In this document: positions 45,265 to 54,862 of the stretch, one piece after another
Layout of the letters: each line of letters opens with the position of its first letter
How positions within the stretch are numbered: position 1 is the stretch's first letter
NCBI RefSeq assembly: GCF_025847275.1
Contig: NZ_JAOZEV010000007.1
Coordinates: forward strand, 1-64,000
Reading direction: 5' to 3'
Origin: Flavobacterium frigoritolerans
Lineage (GTDB): Bacteria; Bacteroidota; Bacteroidia; Flavobacteriales; Flavobacteriaceae
DNA length: 64,000 bases
Made by a program: the position numbers and the translations under genes
Notes under the pieces: model-generated
Told to the model about the DNA's origin: nothing
Seen by the model: only the letters and a program-made list of their open reading frames with translations
The model's database searches: none

Positions 45265-46227
45265 TTATCTTCCGCCTAAGAAGAGATTAACGATAATATC
45301 TGAAATTAATGAAATCATACACAAAGTCAATAATACTGAAAGTAAAAATGTACTTAGTGCTACTCTTTTTAATTCTGGATCTAATAGCTTAGGCTCTTTG
45401 TTTTTAGAAACCACAATTAAATGTTTTGTTAAAGGTATATAAGCCAATAAAAACAAGTATTGATCAAAATTATAATCACTTAATATAGCAAATACTACTA
45501 CCGAAACCATTGCGGTTATAATTAGGAAGTAATGGTACTTTTTAGCTGCCTGACCTCCCATTTTTACCACAATTGTATTCTTACCTGATTTTCTATCTGA
45601 GGCTTCATCACGCATATTATTTAGATTCAAAACCCCTACGCTCAACAATCCTATTGCTACTGCAGGTAAGATTAAAAGCGGATCTACTTCTTTTGAATAT
45701 AAAAAGTTTACTCCTAATGTACTTACTAAACCAAAGAATACAAATACGAATATATCTCCAAATCCTTTATAACCATAAGCTGAGTTCCCTACTGTATAAC
45801 GAATTGCTGAAACAATTGCTGCGATTCCTAATACTAAAAAAAAGATTGAATACACAAAGTTTGTTTCACCAAAAGCAAAATAAATCAATGTTATTGCTGA
45901 CAATAAAGTTAATATAGATGTAATAATTATAGCCTTTTTCATAGCTTGTGGCGTTATTACTCCACTTTGTATGGCGCGCTTAGGCCCTATTCTATCTTCA
46001 TTATCAGTACCTTTTACTCCATCGCCATAATCATTGGCAAAATTGGATAAAACCTGCAATCCTAATGTTGTCAAAAGTGCAAAACCAAAAATTTTCCAAT
46101 TAAAAACTTCTGTTGGCGTATAAACGTTTTCTGTGGGATTTGCCAAAGCATACATACTACCCACAATAATCCCTGAGACTGATAAAGGTAATGTTCTTAA
46201 TCTAGCGGCTTCAATCCAATGTTTCAT
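45265..46227 (-). CDS. menA: 1,4-Dihydroxy-2-naphthoate polyprenyltransferase (MenA)
   Basis: This 320-residue UbiA-superfamily membrane enzyme attaches the isoprenoid tail to DHNA. Two Asp-rich motifs, NDYGDGVKGTDNEDR (after helix 2) and DEASDRKSGK, mark the family, with about eight to nine predicted transmembrane helices. It follows menB by about 95 bp, separated by a palindromic insert. Confidence 0.93.
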   Translation of the reverse strand: MKHWIEAARLRTLPLSVSGIIVGSMYALANPTENVYTPTEVFNWKIFGFALLTTLGLQVLSNFANDYGDGVKGTDNEDRIGPKRAIQSGVITPQAMKKAIIITSILTLLSAITLIYFAFGETNFVYSIFFLVLGIAAIVSAIRYTVGNSAYGYKGFGDIFVFVFFGLVSTLGVNFLYSKEVDPLLILPAVAIGLLSVGVLNLNNMRDEASDRKSGKNTIVVKMGGQAAKKYHYFLIITAMVSVVVFAILSDYNFDQYLFLLAYIPLTKHLIVVSKNKEPKLLDPELKRVALSTFLLSVLLTLCMISLISDIIVNLFLGGR

Positions 46228-46247
46228 TCTGATTTTTTATTTAGTTT

Positions 46248-46298
46248 GTTTCAGGTTTCATGTTACACGTTTCAAGTTCAGAACCTGGAACCTGAAAC
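46248..46298. repeat. Palindromic insert between menB and menA
   Basis: GTTTCAGGTTTCA and TGGAACCTGAAAC form an inverted repeat (12 of 13 pairs) around a TCAAGTTCAGAACC centre. It looks like a REP-type element in the operon. Confidence 0.6.
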
Positions 46299-46323
46299 CT
46301 AAAACATTTTTTAAACTTTTTAT

Positions 46324-47157
46324 TTATGGTAACCATTTGTTTTCGCCAAAATTAGGCTTTCTTTTTTCCAGAAAGGCATTTCTACCTTCTTTTGCTTCTT
46401 CAGTCATATAAGCCAAGCGGGTTGCTTCTCCAGCAAAAACTTGTTGCCCAACCATACCGTCATCAGTAAGGTTCATAGCAAATTTTAGCATTTTTATAGA
46501 TGTTGGTGATTTTTGCAATATTTCTTGTGCCCACTCGTAAGCTGTATCTTCTAGTTCATCATGAGGAATTACTGCATTTACCATTCCCATATCCATAGCT
46601 TCCTGAGCTGAATAGTTACGTCCTAAGAAGAAAATCTCACGTGCTTTTTTTTGTCCAACCATTTTGGCTAAATAAGCTGATCCATATCCTCCATCAAAAC
46701 TAGTTACATCAGCATCAGTTTGCTTAAAAATGGCGTGTTCTTTACTTGCCAATGTCATATCGCAAACAACATGCAAACTATGTCCTCCTCCAACTGCCCA
46801 ACCTGGAACCACTGCTATAACTACTTTTGGCATGAAACGAATTAAACGTTGTACCTCTAGAATATTCAAACGATGTTGTCCATCTTCTCCTACATATCCT
46901 TGATGACCTCTTGCATTTTGATCTCCTCCACTACAAAAAGAATATACTCCATCTTTAGTAGAAGGTCCTTCTGCAGATAATAAAACTACTCCTATCGAAG
47001 TATCTTCTTGTGCATCATAAAATGCTTGGTATAATTCGGATGTTGTTTTTGGTCGGAATGCATTGCGTACATTGGGTCTGTTAAAAGCTATTCTTGCAAC
47101 TCCATTACACTTTTTATAGGTTATATCTTCAAATTCTCTGGCGATAATCCAATCCAT
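46324..47157 (-). CDS. menB: 1,4-Dihydroxy-2-naphthoyl-CoA synthase (MenB)
   Basis: This 277-residue crotonase-fold enzyme cyclises o-succinylbenzoyl-CoA. It shows the CSGGDQNARG oxyanion block, VPGWAVGGGHSLHVVCDM and TDADVTSFDGGYGSAYLAK, which are strongly diagnostic of MenB. It starts a stretch of menB-menA-MBL on the minus strand. Confidence 0.95.
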   Translation of the reverse strand: MDWIIAREFEDITYKKCNGVARIAFNRPNVRNAFRPKTTSELYQAFYDAQEDTSIGVVLLSAEGPSTKDGVYSFCSGGDQNARGHQGYVGEDGQHRLNILEVQRLIRFMPKVVIAVVPGWAVGGGHSLHVVCDMTLASKEHAIFKQTDADVTSFDGGYGSAYLAKMVGQKKAREIFFLGRNYSAQEAMDMGMVNAVIPHDELEDTAYEWAQEILQKSPTSIKMLKFAMNLTDDGMVGQQVFAGEATRLAYMTEEAKEGRNAFLEKRKPNFGENKWLP

Positions 47158-47882
47158 TAGATGCTATTTTTAATTAATTATAGTGTAAAAATAAATCATT
47201 TTTTACACTTTAGACTATACATTCTTGATGAAGTCGCTTCTAAAATAATTTTATTCAAATGTTAAAACTTGTTTTAAAATAAAAAACGATATTATTTTAT
47301 AGTGTATTTTGTTTTTTATTTTTATCTTTACCATCTATTAATCAATGTGATACGGTATTTTTCGTACACATTTTAAGATTGATTTTCTTTCACTGATTTA
47401 TTAACCTAAAAAATGATTTTTTGAGAAAATTTAAAAAATTTGTCGCTCATTTTTCTATGGTTTTAAATTTAAAAACTCTAGACCATGAGCAAATGAGAAT
47501 AGCATTTGTCGAATTGCAAAAAAGAGATAGTAACACCTACGGTTAACAAAGAAGATTTATTAAACTACTCTATAAATGAGTACATATTATAGTTTGATTA
47601 TCTTTAAAAATATTAAAAATAAACCAAAGGTTCTGCCGTGAAATTGATTTTAGCTTATACGTATTTGTTATCCCTATTTCCAGACAAACCCATCTGAAAA
47701 AGTAGTAAATCACACGCAACAAGATTAAAAAATACAGTATTTACATATTGTGTGATTCTATTCACTTTTCGCGATGAAAGTAGATTTATTTTTTATTTTT
47801 GTTTTTATTTAATTACAATTTTTTTTTAAAACTAGAATAAAAAGAGAAAGGCTAATCGTAATGATTAGCCTTTCTTGTTATA
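47158..47882. other. 725-bp gap without a recognisable gene
   Basis: AT-rich stretch upstream of menB and downstream of the cvfB-like gene. It contains short open frames (for example starting MRIAFVELQKRD near 47492) that end quickly, an inverted repeat of AATCACAC and GTGTGATT (47708-47756), and a terminator at its right end. It may include a decayed gene, but I cannot identify one. Confidence 0.5.
47845..47876 (-). terminator. Terminator of the CvfB-like gene
   Basis: AGAAAGGCTAATC/GATTAGCCTTTCTT stem with loop GTAAT; on the minus strand T-rich sequence follows. Confidence 0.85.
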
Positions 47883-48737
47883 TTATTCCTTAACTAAGTA
47901 GATTCCGTCTTCTTTTATCTCAATTAGTTTCTCTCTATAAAGTGCTCCAATAGCTTTTTTAAACGTTTTCTTACTCATTTTAAGTACCGTTTTAATATCT
48001 TCTGGATGAGAATTATCTGTAAGTCTTAAAAAACCACGGCTTGCTCTTAACTCATCCATAATTTTCTCGGCATTTGGCTCGATACTTTGATATCCCTGCA
48101 CTTGCAATGAAACATCTATTTTATTGTCAGGGCGTATATTTTTAATATAACCACGCATACGATCTCCTGTACGGATAGCATCATCATAAACCTCATCTTT
48201 GTACAACAACCCTTTATGTTTTTCATTGATGATTACATTGATTCCTATTTCAGTAATATGAGAAACAATTAAATCTACTTCTTCTCCATTTTCAACTGTT
48301 AAGTTGTCATTGTTCAAAAATTGGTTTGTTTTACTAGAAGCCACCAAACGATTGGTTTTTTCATCCATGTATAAATATACCAAATAACGCTTTCCTTTTT
48401 CCATAGGACGCGCCTGCTCTTTAAACGGAACAAGTATATCTTTTTCCATACCCCAATCCATAAAAGCACCAATCTGGTTAATGTAGTTTACTCGTAAAAG
48501 GGCAAACTCATTTAGTAAAATATAAGGTTCTAATGTTGTAGCAACCGGTCGCTCTTCATGATCTAAATAAACAAAAACGATAAGTTCTTCGCCTATTTCA
48601 AATTCATTTGGAACATATTTGTTTGGTAAAAGTATGTCGTGTATCCCTTCTGGATCTTTTTCGGGGTTACCCAAAAACAATCCTACTTTAGTATCACGTA
48701 ATATAGTTAGTGTATTGTATTTTCCTATTTCAATCAT
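47883..48737 (-). CDS. cvfB: CvfB-type S1 RNA-binding protein
   Basis: This 284-residue protein matches the CvfB/YitL family: N-terminal S1-like domains (KVGLFLGNP, PNEFEIGEELIVFVYLDHEERPVAT, GAFMDWGMEKDILVPF), another S1 unit at ~150-220, and a C-terminal winged helix (KMSKKTFKKAIGALYREKLIEI). Family members bind RNA and affect gene expression after transcription. It stands alone. Confidence 0.88.
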   Translation of the reverse strand: MIEIGKYNTLTILRDTKVGLFLGNPEKDPEGIHDILLPNKYVPNEFEIGEELIVFVYLDHEERPVATTLEPYILLNEFALLRVNYINQIGAFMDWGMEKDILVPFKEQARPMEKGKRYLVYLYMDEKTNRLVASSKTNQFLNNDNLTVENGEEVDLIVSHITEIGINVIINEKHKGLLYKDEVYDDAIRTGDRMRGYIKNIRPDNKIDVSLQVQGYQSIEPNAEKIMDELRASRGFLRLTDNSHPEDIKTVLKMSKKTFKKAIGALYREKLIEIKEDGIYLVKE

Positions 48738-48902
48738 CTTCTTTAAAGTTCTGTATTGCTATCTAAGCAAGTTTCTAAGTTGCAAAGGTACGAAGTTTGA
48801 ATCTACCAAGGAAAAGTATTTATTAAGGATTCTTGTTGTTATGTTTTCTAATCGTTTTATTTTTTAATTAAATTTGAGATCGTATTAATAAACTCCATAT
48901 AA

Positions 48903-50252
48903 ATGAAACCACTATTTCTTATCTATTTCTTTACATTACTATTTTTCTCTCCACTTATACAGTCTCAAACAAATGATGATCCTGAAATAAGAAAAATGAT
49001 TACAGAGGTTAAAGCCGAAAATCTTGAAAATACCGTTGTAAAATTAGTTTCTTTCGGAACCAGACATACCTTGAGTGATACCAAAAGTAAAACACGAGGA
49101 ATTGGTGCTGCCCAAAAATGGGTAAAATCTGAATTTGACAACTATGCATTAGAATCTAACGGAAGATTAACTGCTACCATTGATTACTTTACGGTAAAAG
49201 CTGATGGAAAACGCATCCTAAAAGACAGTCAACTCGCAAACGTTATGGCTACTTTAAAAGGAACTGATCCTACTGATGATCGTGTACTTATTATTAGTGG
49301 ACATCTTGATTCACGCGTATCCGATGTGATGAACATTAAGGACGATGCTCCTGGAGCAAACGATGATGGTTCTGGAGTTGCAGCAATGATGGAAATAGCT
49401 AAAATCATGAGCAAAAGATCTTTTCCTTGCACGATCATTTTTGTTGCTGTTACTGGTGAAGAACAAGGCCTTTATGGAGCTAAACATCTTGCTGAATTAG
49501 CCAAAGAATCTAAATGGAACATAATCGCGATGATAAATAACGACATGATTGGGAATAGCTTATCTAGCGGTACAAACCTTAGAGATAATACTCAGGTCAG
49601 GGTTTTTAGCGAAACTATTCCCTATCTGGAAACTGAAGAAGAAGCTAAAATCCGTAAAACTACAAACAAAGACAATGATAGCCCTTCAAGACAATTTGCG
49701 AGGTACATTAAAACTACTACAAGTCAATATGTTGATCAATTAAATATTAATCTTGTTTACAGAAACGATCGTTTTTTACGTGGTGGTGATCACACCCCAT
49801 TTAGTCAAAATGGTTTTACTGCGGTACGTTTTTGTGAAATGAACGAAAATTTTAATCATCAGCATCAGGATATAAGAACAGAAAACAATATAAAATATGG
49901 TGATCTTCCTGAATTTATGGATTTTGAATATTTAAGAAAAATTACCTGCTCTAACCTTGCAACCTTATCAAACCTGGCTTGGTCTCCCAAAGCTCCTATT
50001 AACGTAGGCATTGAAGTAAAATCTCTTTCTAATTCATCTACATTGTTGTGGAGTCCTGCCGCCGATAAAAAAATATATGGCTATCAAATTTTGATGCGAG
50101 AAACCTCATCATCACATTGGGAAAAAACTTTTTTTACTACTGATACTAAAATAGAGCTTCCGTATTCCAAAGATAATTTTTTCTTTGCTGTACAGGCTGT
50201 AGATTCACTGGGGCATGCTAGTTTAGCTGTTTTTCCTATTCCTATAAGATAA
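48903..50252 (+). CDS. Secreted M28 family aminopeptidase-like protein
   Basis: This 449-residue protein has a signal peptide (cleavage near QSQTND). The M28 zinc motifs are visible: SGHLDSR, PGANDDGSGVAAMMEIA and TGEEQGLYGAKHL, with RGGDHTPFSQNGF later. The last ~90 residues resemble a fibronectin type III-like domain (STLLWSPAADKKIYGYQILM). It is a periplasmic or outer-membrane peptidase. It stands alone on the plus strand. Confidence 0.88.
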   Translation: MKPLFLIYFFTLLFFSPLIQSQTNDDPEIRKMITEVKAENLENTVVKLVSFGTRHTLSDTKSKTRGIGAAQKWVKSEFDNYALESNGRLTATIDYFTVKADGKRILKDSQLANVMATLKGTDPTDDRVLIISGHLDSRVSDVMNIKDDAPGANDDGSGVAAMMEIAKIMSKRSFPCTIIFVAVTGEEQGLYGAKHLAELAKESKWNIIAMINNDMIGNSLSSGTNLRDNTQVRVFSETIPYLETEEEAKIRKTTNKDNDSPSRQFARYIKTTTSQYVDQLNINLVYRNDRFLRGGDHTPFSQNGFTAVRFCEMNENFNHQHQDIRTENNIKYGDLPEFMDFEYLRKITCSNLATLSNLAWSPKAPINVGIEVKSLSNSSTLLWSPAADKKIYGYQILMRETSSSHWEKTFFTTDTKIELPYSKDNFFFAVQAVDSLGHASLAVFPIPIR

Positions 50253-50271
50253 AGTCCTCAATTAATTTTCA

Positions 50272-50301
50272 TTAAAAAAGCGCCCAAAAGGCGCTTTTAT
50301 T
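50272..50301. terminator. Bidirectional terminator
   Basis: AAAAGCGCC/GGCGCTTTT stem with A and T runs, between the M28 peptidase and the DUF2853 gene. Confidence 0.85.
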
Positions 50302-50317
50302 ATTTTATAATGAGATA

Positions 50318-50659
50318 CTATTTGTAAACACTTTCTTTTTTAAAGTGTTTCGTTAATAAATAGTATACAACTGCTCTATATTTATTCTTATTTGAGCGTC
50401 CGTATTGTTCTAATACGGCATCGATTCCAGCATCTAAAGCTGGTGTATCTGGCAAGCCTAATTTCTTAATTAAAAAATTATTCTTTACTGTATCTAATTC
50501 CGATTTTTGCGTTCCTGCAACCGTTGCTGCATCTGCATTATATATTGACGGACCACAACCAATAGTCACTTTTGTCAATAAATCCATATCTGGAGTTACA
50601 CCACATTTGTCTTTTAAATCAGCAGCATACTTTACAATTAATTCGTCTCTTGCACTCAT
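50318..50659 (-). CDS. DUF2853 family protein
   Basis: This 113-residue protein has the family's YAADLKDKCGV start, GCGPSIYNADA.TVAG and the C-terminal YRAVVYYLLTKHFKKE. Cytoplasmic, function unknown in the family. It follows menD by about 100 bp on the same strand, and may be cotranscribed. Confidence 0.85.
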   Translation of the reverse strand: MSARDELIVKYAADLKDKCGVTPDMDLLTKVTIGCGPSIYNADAATVAGTQKSELDTVKNNFLIKKLGLPDTPALDAGIDAVLEQYGRSNKNKYRAVVYYLLTKHFKKESVYK

Positions 50660-50763
50660 AAATAAAAATTTAATAGTTGATTAATAATTGGTTTATATTC
50701 TCAAATTTAAGCTTTTATTCTATACATCGTGTTTTATTTAAGAAAAAATAAACAGTAATAAAC

Positions 50764-52425
50764 TTATAATAGTTCTTTAAAAAACTGAAGCAATATTTTA
50801 TCGTTTTCAATTGTTGGTGTAAAAATTTCCAAAATTGCTGGCGCTCCCTTTGTATTGTATAATGTTTTTAACCCCAATTGTAACGTACTTTCATCATCAG
50901 CCTTTATATAATTCATTTTAAACATTCCTGCCATATATTCTGCCGTTAAATGGTGTGATGTTTCAAAAAAGGTATTGAATACAGGTTGCTCCTGATGTCC
51001 TGGCAAAATACGGAAGATTCCTCCTCCTCCATTGTTTACGATTATGATTTTAAAATCATTCGGAATATAACTGTTCCATAAAGCATTACTATCATACAAG
51101 AAACTAATATCTCCTGTAATAAAAACTGCTGGCTTAGGATTACCTACTGCTGCTCCTATGGCTGTCGATGTACTACCATCGATACCGCTCGTACCACGAT
51201 TACAGAAAACATCTATCGATGAATCTATATCGATTAATTGTGCATATCGAATAGCCGAACTATTACTTATTTGCAATTGGCTGTTTTTTGGCAATGATTC
51301 AATTACTTTTTCGAAGACTTTAAAATCTGAAAATGGAACCTTTCCTAAATATTCTTGTGCTCTTTCTTTTCTTAAATCATTTATTTTTTCAATTTTTGAA
51401 AAGTAATCACTTTTTATAGATTGCGTTTGAGGCAAAAAGGCTTCGAAGAAATCGTTTGGATTTGTTTTTATATGATTTGGTGAAGCTCCAAATGTATCAT
51501 ACGCTCTTAACGTATCTATATGCCAATGTTGCTTTGGTTTGTACTTTCTTAAAAATGCTTTGATGCGTTTAGAAACTATCATTCCTCCAAAAGTGACTAA
51601 GATTTCTGGTTGAAAATTTTCAAAATCAGTTGGTGTAAACGGTGTAATTAAGGTATCGATACTGTTTACAAAACTTGAATGGTGTAAATTAGATGTTGTT
51701 TCGGTTAAAACTACTACTGATTCATCATTGGCTAATCTTTCGATTATTTCCTGATTAATGGTATTGGGCTCATTTACTCCTACAAGTACCATCTTACGAG
51801 CTGATTTATTCCAATCAGTAACCATCTTGGCTAAATCTGCTATTGTTTCTGAATGGTTTTCTTTTACGTAAGTGTTTATTATTGGTCTTACAGCAAGTTC
51901 TGAAACTGTTTCATATAAAGGCTCTTCAAATGGAGCATTAATATGTACTGGTCCTTTTTGCACTCTGGCTGTATCTATTGCTTCGTTGATTTTCTTGTCA
52001 TTTTCTAGCGAGACATCTTCATGTAAATTAGCATTATACAGGGAGTGATTGCTATATACATTTTCCTGTCGAATGGTTTGTCCGTCGCCTATGTCTATTT
52101 TACTTTGTGGACGATCTGCTGAGATTACAATTAACGGTATCTGGCTATAAAATGCTTCTGCAAAAGCAGGATAATAATTTAGTAATGCTGAACCCGAAGT
52201 ACAAACTAAAGCCGTTGGTTGATGGGTTTGCTGAGCGATTCCTAATGCAAAAAATGCTGCGCATCTTTCATCTGCTATACTGTAACACTGAAACGCTGGG
52301 TTACTAACAAATCCTATGGTTAAAGGGGCATTTCGTGATCCGGGAGATATAATTATATTGGTTATTCCTTTTTCTAAACAAATCTGAATGATACTCTGTG
52401 CAAGTGGTATTTTGGGGTAAATCAT
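50764..52425 (-). CDS. menD: SEPHCHC synthase (MenD)
   Basis: From the ATG at 52425 the protein has 553 residues; an in-frame ATG at 52446 is less typical. It is the ThDP-dependent enzyme for the second step of menaquinone synthesis. Motifs are SPGSRNAPLT near the N-terminus, a GTSGIDGSTSTAIGAAVG block, and the ThDP motif GDISFLYDSNAL...NNGGGGIF. It is in the same 12-kb region as menC, menA and menB but is not contiguous with them. Confidence 0.94.
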   Translation of the reverse strand: MIYPKIPLAQSIIQICLEKGITNIIISPGSRNAPLTIGFVSNPAFQCYSIADERCAAFFALGIAQQTHQPTALVCTSGSALLNYYPAFAEAFYSQIPLIVISADRPQSKIDIGDGQTIRQENVYSNHSLYNANLHEDVSLENDKKINEAIDTARVQKGPVHINAPFEEPLYETVSELAVRPIINTYVKENHSETIADLAKMVTDWNKSARKMVLVGVNEPNTINQEIIERLANDESVVVLTETTSNLHHSSFVNSIDTLITPFTPTDFENFQPEILVTFGGMIVSKRIKAFLRKYKPKQHWHIDTLRAYDTFGASPNHIKTNPNDFFEAFLPQTQSIKSDYFSKIEKINDLRKERAQEYLGKVPFSDFKVFEKVIESLPKNSQLQISNSSAIRYAQLIDIDSSIDVFCNRGTSGIDGSTSTAIGAAVGNPKPAVFITGDISFLYDSNALWNSYIPNDFKIIIVNNGGGGIFRILPGHQEQPVFNTFFETSHHLTAEYMAGMFKMNYIKADDESTLQLGLKTLYNTKGAPAILEIFTPTIENDKILLQFFKELL

Positions 52426-52558
52426 TTTTTCGAAATTATAAAACACAAAGTTAACGAGTTCAGATATGATTTAGGGTATAAATAACAATATATTACCATC
52501 TACTTATAGAAAAAGGAAATATATTTGTAAAAATTGTCTTTAATAAAACTGAAGAATT

Positions 52559-53728
52559 ATGCGCTTTATTTATCTATCGTTACTCCTACTTTTTATACAT
52601 ACAGGAAATGCTCAAAATCAATTCATTCATGATGACATTTCATACAAAGATGCTTTAGTAAAGGCGAAACAAGAAAGCAAACCTGTCTTTATTATGCTTT
52701 ATGCTAATTGGTGCCCGCATTGCAATGCTATGAAGAATGGTACTTTAAAAGATACTACAGTAATGGCTTTTTTAAAAGACAATTACATTTGCGTTTGGAA
52801 AGATATTGATAAAGAAGAGGGACTTGCACTAAAAACCAAGTTTGATACTAAATCCTTACCAAGTTTTTTAATTGTTGACTCTAATGAAACTATTTTGTAT
52901 AATTTGAAAGGCGAAATAAAAACTGCTGAATTCTTAAACGAAATCAAAAACGCTTTAAATCCTAAAATGCAATTGCCTTATTTGGAGTCAGTATTTATGG
53001 CTGACCCAAGCAATCCTAATAAATGTTTGGCTTACTTAACTACATTGAGAAAAGGTCGCGAAAGAATCGATTTATCCAAAGCTACTCATACCTATCTTGC
53101 CACACAATCGGATGCTCAATTGCTTAGTGAAATGAACTGGCGCATTATTGCCAATGGTGTAAGTGATATCAAATCACGTGAATTTCAATATGTATTACAG
53201 CATCAAAAAGAATTTGGAAATGTTGCTTCTCCTGATCGTGTAGAGAAAAAGATAATTAATATCGTAACCGAATTACTTCGTCCTTATACCGAAAGCCTAG
53301 ATACTATTAATTATTACAAGCAAAGAGAAATTGCAAAATCGATTCGTCTTCAGAAAACAGATTCTCTTATTTTTTCTTATGATTTAACAATTGCCGAAAG
53401 AAGTACCAATTGGAAGTATTATAACAAAACTGCTTTAGAGGGAACTCAAAAATATGTATGGAATACTGCTAGTATCTTAAAAGAAATTGGACAAGTTTAC
53501 CTAAAAAATATTACTGATATTGAAAGCCTTAAAAAATCTACCGAATGGGTAAAACGTTCTTTAGATCTAAACGATGCTTATGATGGGAATTTATTATTAG
53601 CTCGTCTTTATATTAAAATTAAAGATAAAAAATCGGCTTTAATCTATGCTAAAAAAGCTAAAGCTATTTGTAAAGAAATGGATTGGGACTCGAAAGATGC
53701 CGATGCTTTATTAGCCGAACTTAAATAA
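52559..53728 (+). CDS. Secreted thioredoxin-like protein with C-terminal helical repeats
   Basis: This 389-residue protein has a signal peptide (near GNAQNQ) and an N-terminal thioredoxin-fold domain with active site CPHC in ANWCPHCNAMK (residues ~50-55) and the cis-Pro loop SLPSFLIVD. The C-terminal ~200 residues are helical, TPR-like. It probably acts as a periplasmic disulfide reductase or isomerase. The GNAT gene follows 24 bp downstream. Confidence 0.83.
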   Translation: MRFIYLSLLLLFIHTGNAQNQFIHDDISYKDALVKAKQESKPVFIMLYANWCPHCNAMKNGTLKDTTVMAFLKDNYICVWKDIDKEEGLALKTKFDTKSLPSFLIVDSNETILYNLKGEIKTAEFLNEIKNALNPKMQLPYLESVFMADPSNPNKCLAYLTTLRKGRERIDLSKATHTYLATQSDAQLLSEMNWRIIANGVSDIKSREFQYVLQHQKEFGNVASPDRVEKKIINIVTELLRPYTESLDTINYYKQREIAKSIRLQKTDSLIFSYDLTIAERSTNWKYYNKTALEGTQKYVWNTASILKEIGQVYLKNITDIESLKKSTEWVKRSLDLNDAYDGNLLLARLYIKIKDKKSALIYAKKAKAICKEMDWDSKDADALLAELK

Positions 53729-53751
53729 AACTACAAATAATACAACTCAAT

Positions 53752-54249
53752 ATGTCTGTTACAATTCGACCAGCAACTCCTCATGATTTAGTAAAAATTC
53801 TTGATATTGTTAACTATTCTATTCTTCATACTACTGCTAATTACAGCTATGAAACTCAAACAATCGAAGTTCAGAAAAAATGGTTTGAAGATAAAAATTC
53901 CAAAAACTTACCTGTTATTGTAGCTGAGCTAAATGGTGATGTTATTGGTTTTGGCAGTTATGGTCCATTTAGGGAAAAAATTGGATATCAATACACAGTA
54001 GAGCATTCTGTGTATGTAACTGAGAATATAATTGGTAAAGGTATTGGTTCTAAATTATTGACTGAATTAATTCGTTTAGCCAAAGAACAAGGATACCATG
54101 TTATGATTGGAGCAATTAATGCTGATAATGCCGGAAGCATTAGTTTTCATGAAAAATTTGGTTTTGTAGCAACTGGAACTATCCGCGAAGTAGGTTACAA
54201 ATTTGATCATTGGCTTGATCTGGTTTTCATGCAATTGATACTTAAATAA
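53752..54249 (+). CDS. GNAT family N-acetyltransferase (phosphinothricin-type)
   Basis: This 165-residue protein matches the MnaT/phosphinothricin acetyltransferase group: IVNYSILHTTANYSYET, the acetyl-CoA loop VTENIIGKGIGSKLL and INADNAGSISFHEKFGFVATG. It acetylates small amines such as methionine sulfone or sulfoximine in relatives. Likely cotranscribed with the thioredoxin-like gene. Confidence 0.88.
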   Translation: MSVTIRPATPHDLVKILDIVNYSILHTTANYSYETQTIEVQKKWFEDKNSKNLPVIVAELNGDVIGFGSYGPFREKIGYQYTVEHSVYVTENIIGKGIGSKLLTELIRLAKEQGYHVMIGAINADNAGSISFHEKFGFVATGTIREVGYKFDHWLDLVFMQLILK

Positions 54250-54274
54250 GAATCTACTTTTAACAATATAGCAT

Positions 54275-54643
54275 CTAATTAACATACGTTTCTGAATGGG
54301 TATGAAGTGCCATTTGGAAATTGTTTATTAATTCTTCTCGTGATGCAGAAATATCCAATAAACTAATATCCTCAATGTTTTTAAACCTATACAATACCTC
54401 TTTATTAAAACTACAGACTACAATGGGCACTCCTTTTCTTTGTAATTTAATAAAGTCAAATAAGTCCTCTCCCGAATAAACAATGAAAAAAATAAACGAA
54501 TATTCCTCTTGTATATTGTCAAAATTATCCTCTGAACTAAACTTCTTGTAAACTTTAAAATTGATCTCTTTTCCAAATTGCTTTTTTAGGAATCTGGAAA
54601 AACCATGCTGATTATCATATACCAATACCTCTTTTGTCTCCAT
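54275..54643 (-). CDS. Pseudo-receiver domain protein
   Basis: The 122-residue protein has a response-regulator receiver layout (VLVYDNQHGFSRFLKKQFG, FSFIFFIVYSGEDLFDF, GVPIVVCSFN) but the phospho-acceptor Asp position reads FFIVYS and the C-terminal Lys-containing block is not clear. It has no output domain. It may bind another regulator without phosphorylation. Its upstream region carries the same element as the AraC pair to its right. Confidence 0.6.
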   Translation of the reverse strand: METKEVLVYDNQHGFSRFLKKQFGKEINFKVYKKFSSEDNFDNIQEEYSFIFFIVYSGEDLFDFIKLQRKGVPIVVCSFNKEVLYRFKNIEDISLLDISASREELINNFQMALHTHSETYVN

Positions 54644-54714
54644 TTTATTGTTTTTTACTAAACTCTATTTTGCAATTAACTTATTTTTCATTCCCTATTA
54701 CTGAAAATAAAAAA

Positions 54715-54790
54715 CACAAAATAATAGATTTTTTTTGATAGAATACATTAAAAAAATAACAGATTAAGACATATTTTAATCATTCAATAC
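54715..54790 (-). promoter_or_regulatory. Shared upstream element, copy 1 (pseudo-receiver)
   Basis: About 76 bp upstream of the pseudo-receiver start (54643), similar to 57036-57111 upstream of the AraC pair. The best conserved core reads AATACATTAAAAAAA, then CAGATTAAG, then CAT.TTTTAA (plus strand). It may bind one regulator and co-regulate both units. Confidence 0.55.
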
Positions 54791-54862
54791 TTTTTCAATA
54801 AATAACACATGCCAAAAATCAAAATAAATACGAATTACTCATAAAGTAAAGAATTGTACCGT

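Noticed and set aside
45573..45917. Plus-strand frame opposite menA
   Set aside because: Leu/Tyr-rich shadow of the membrane protein gene.
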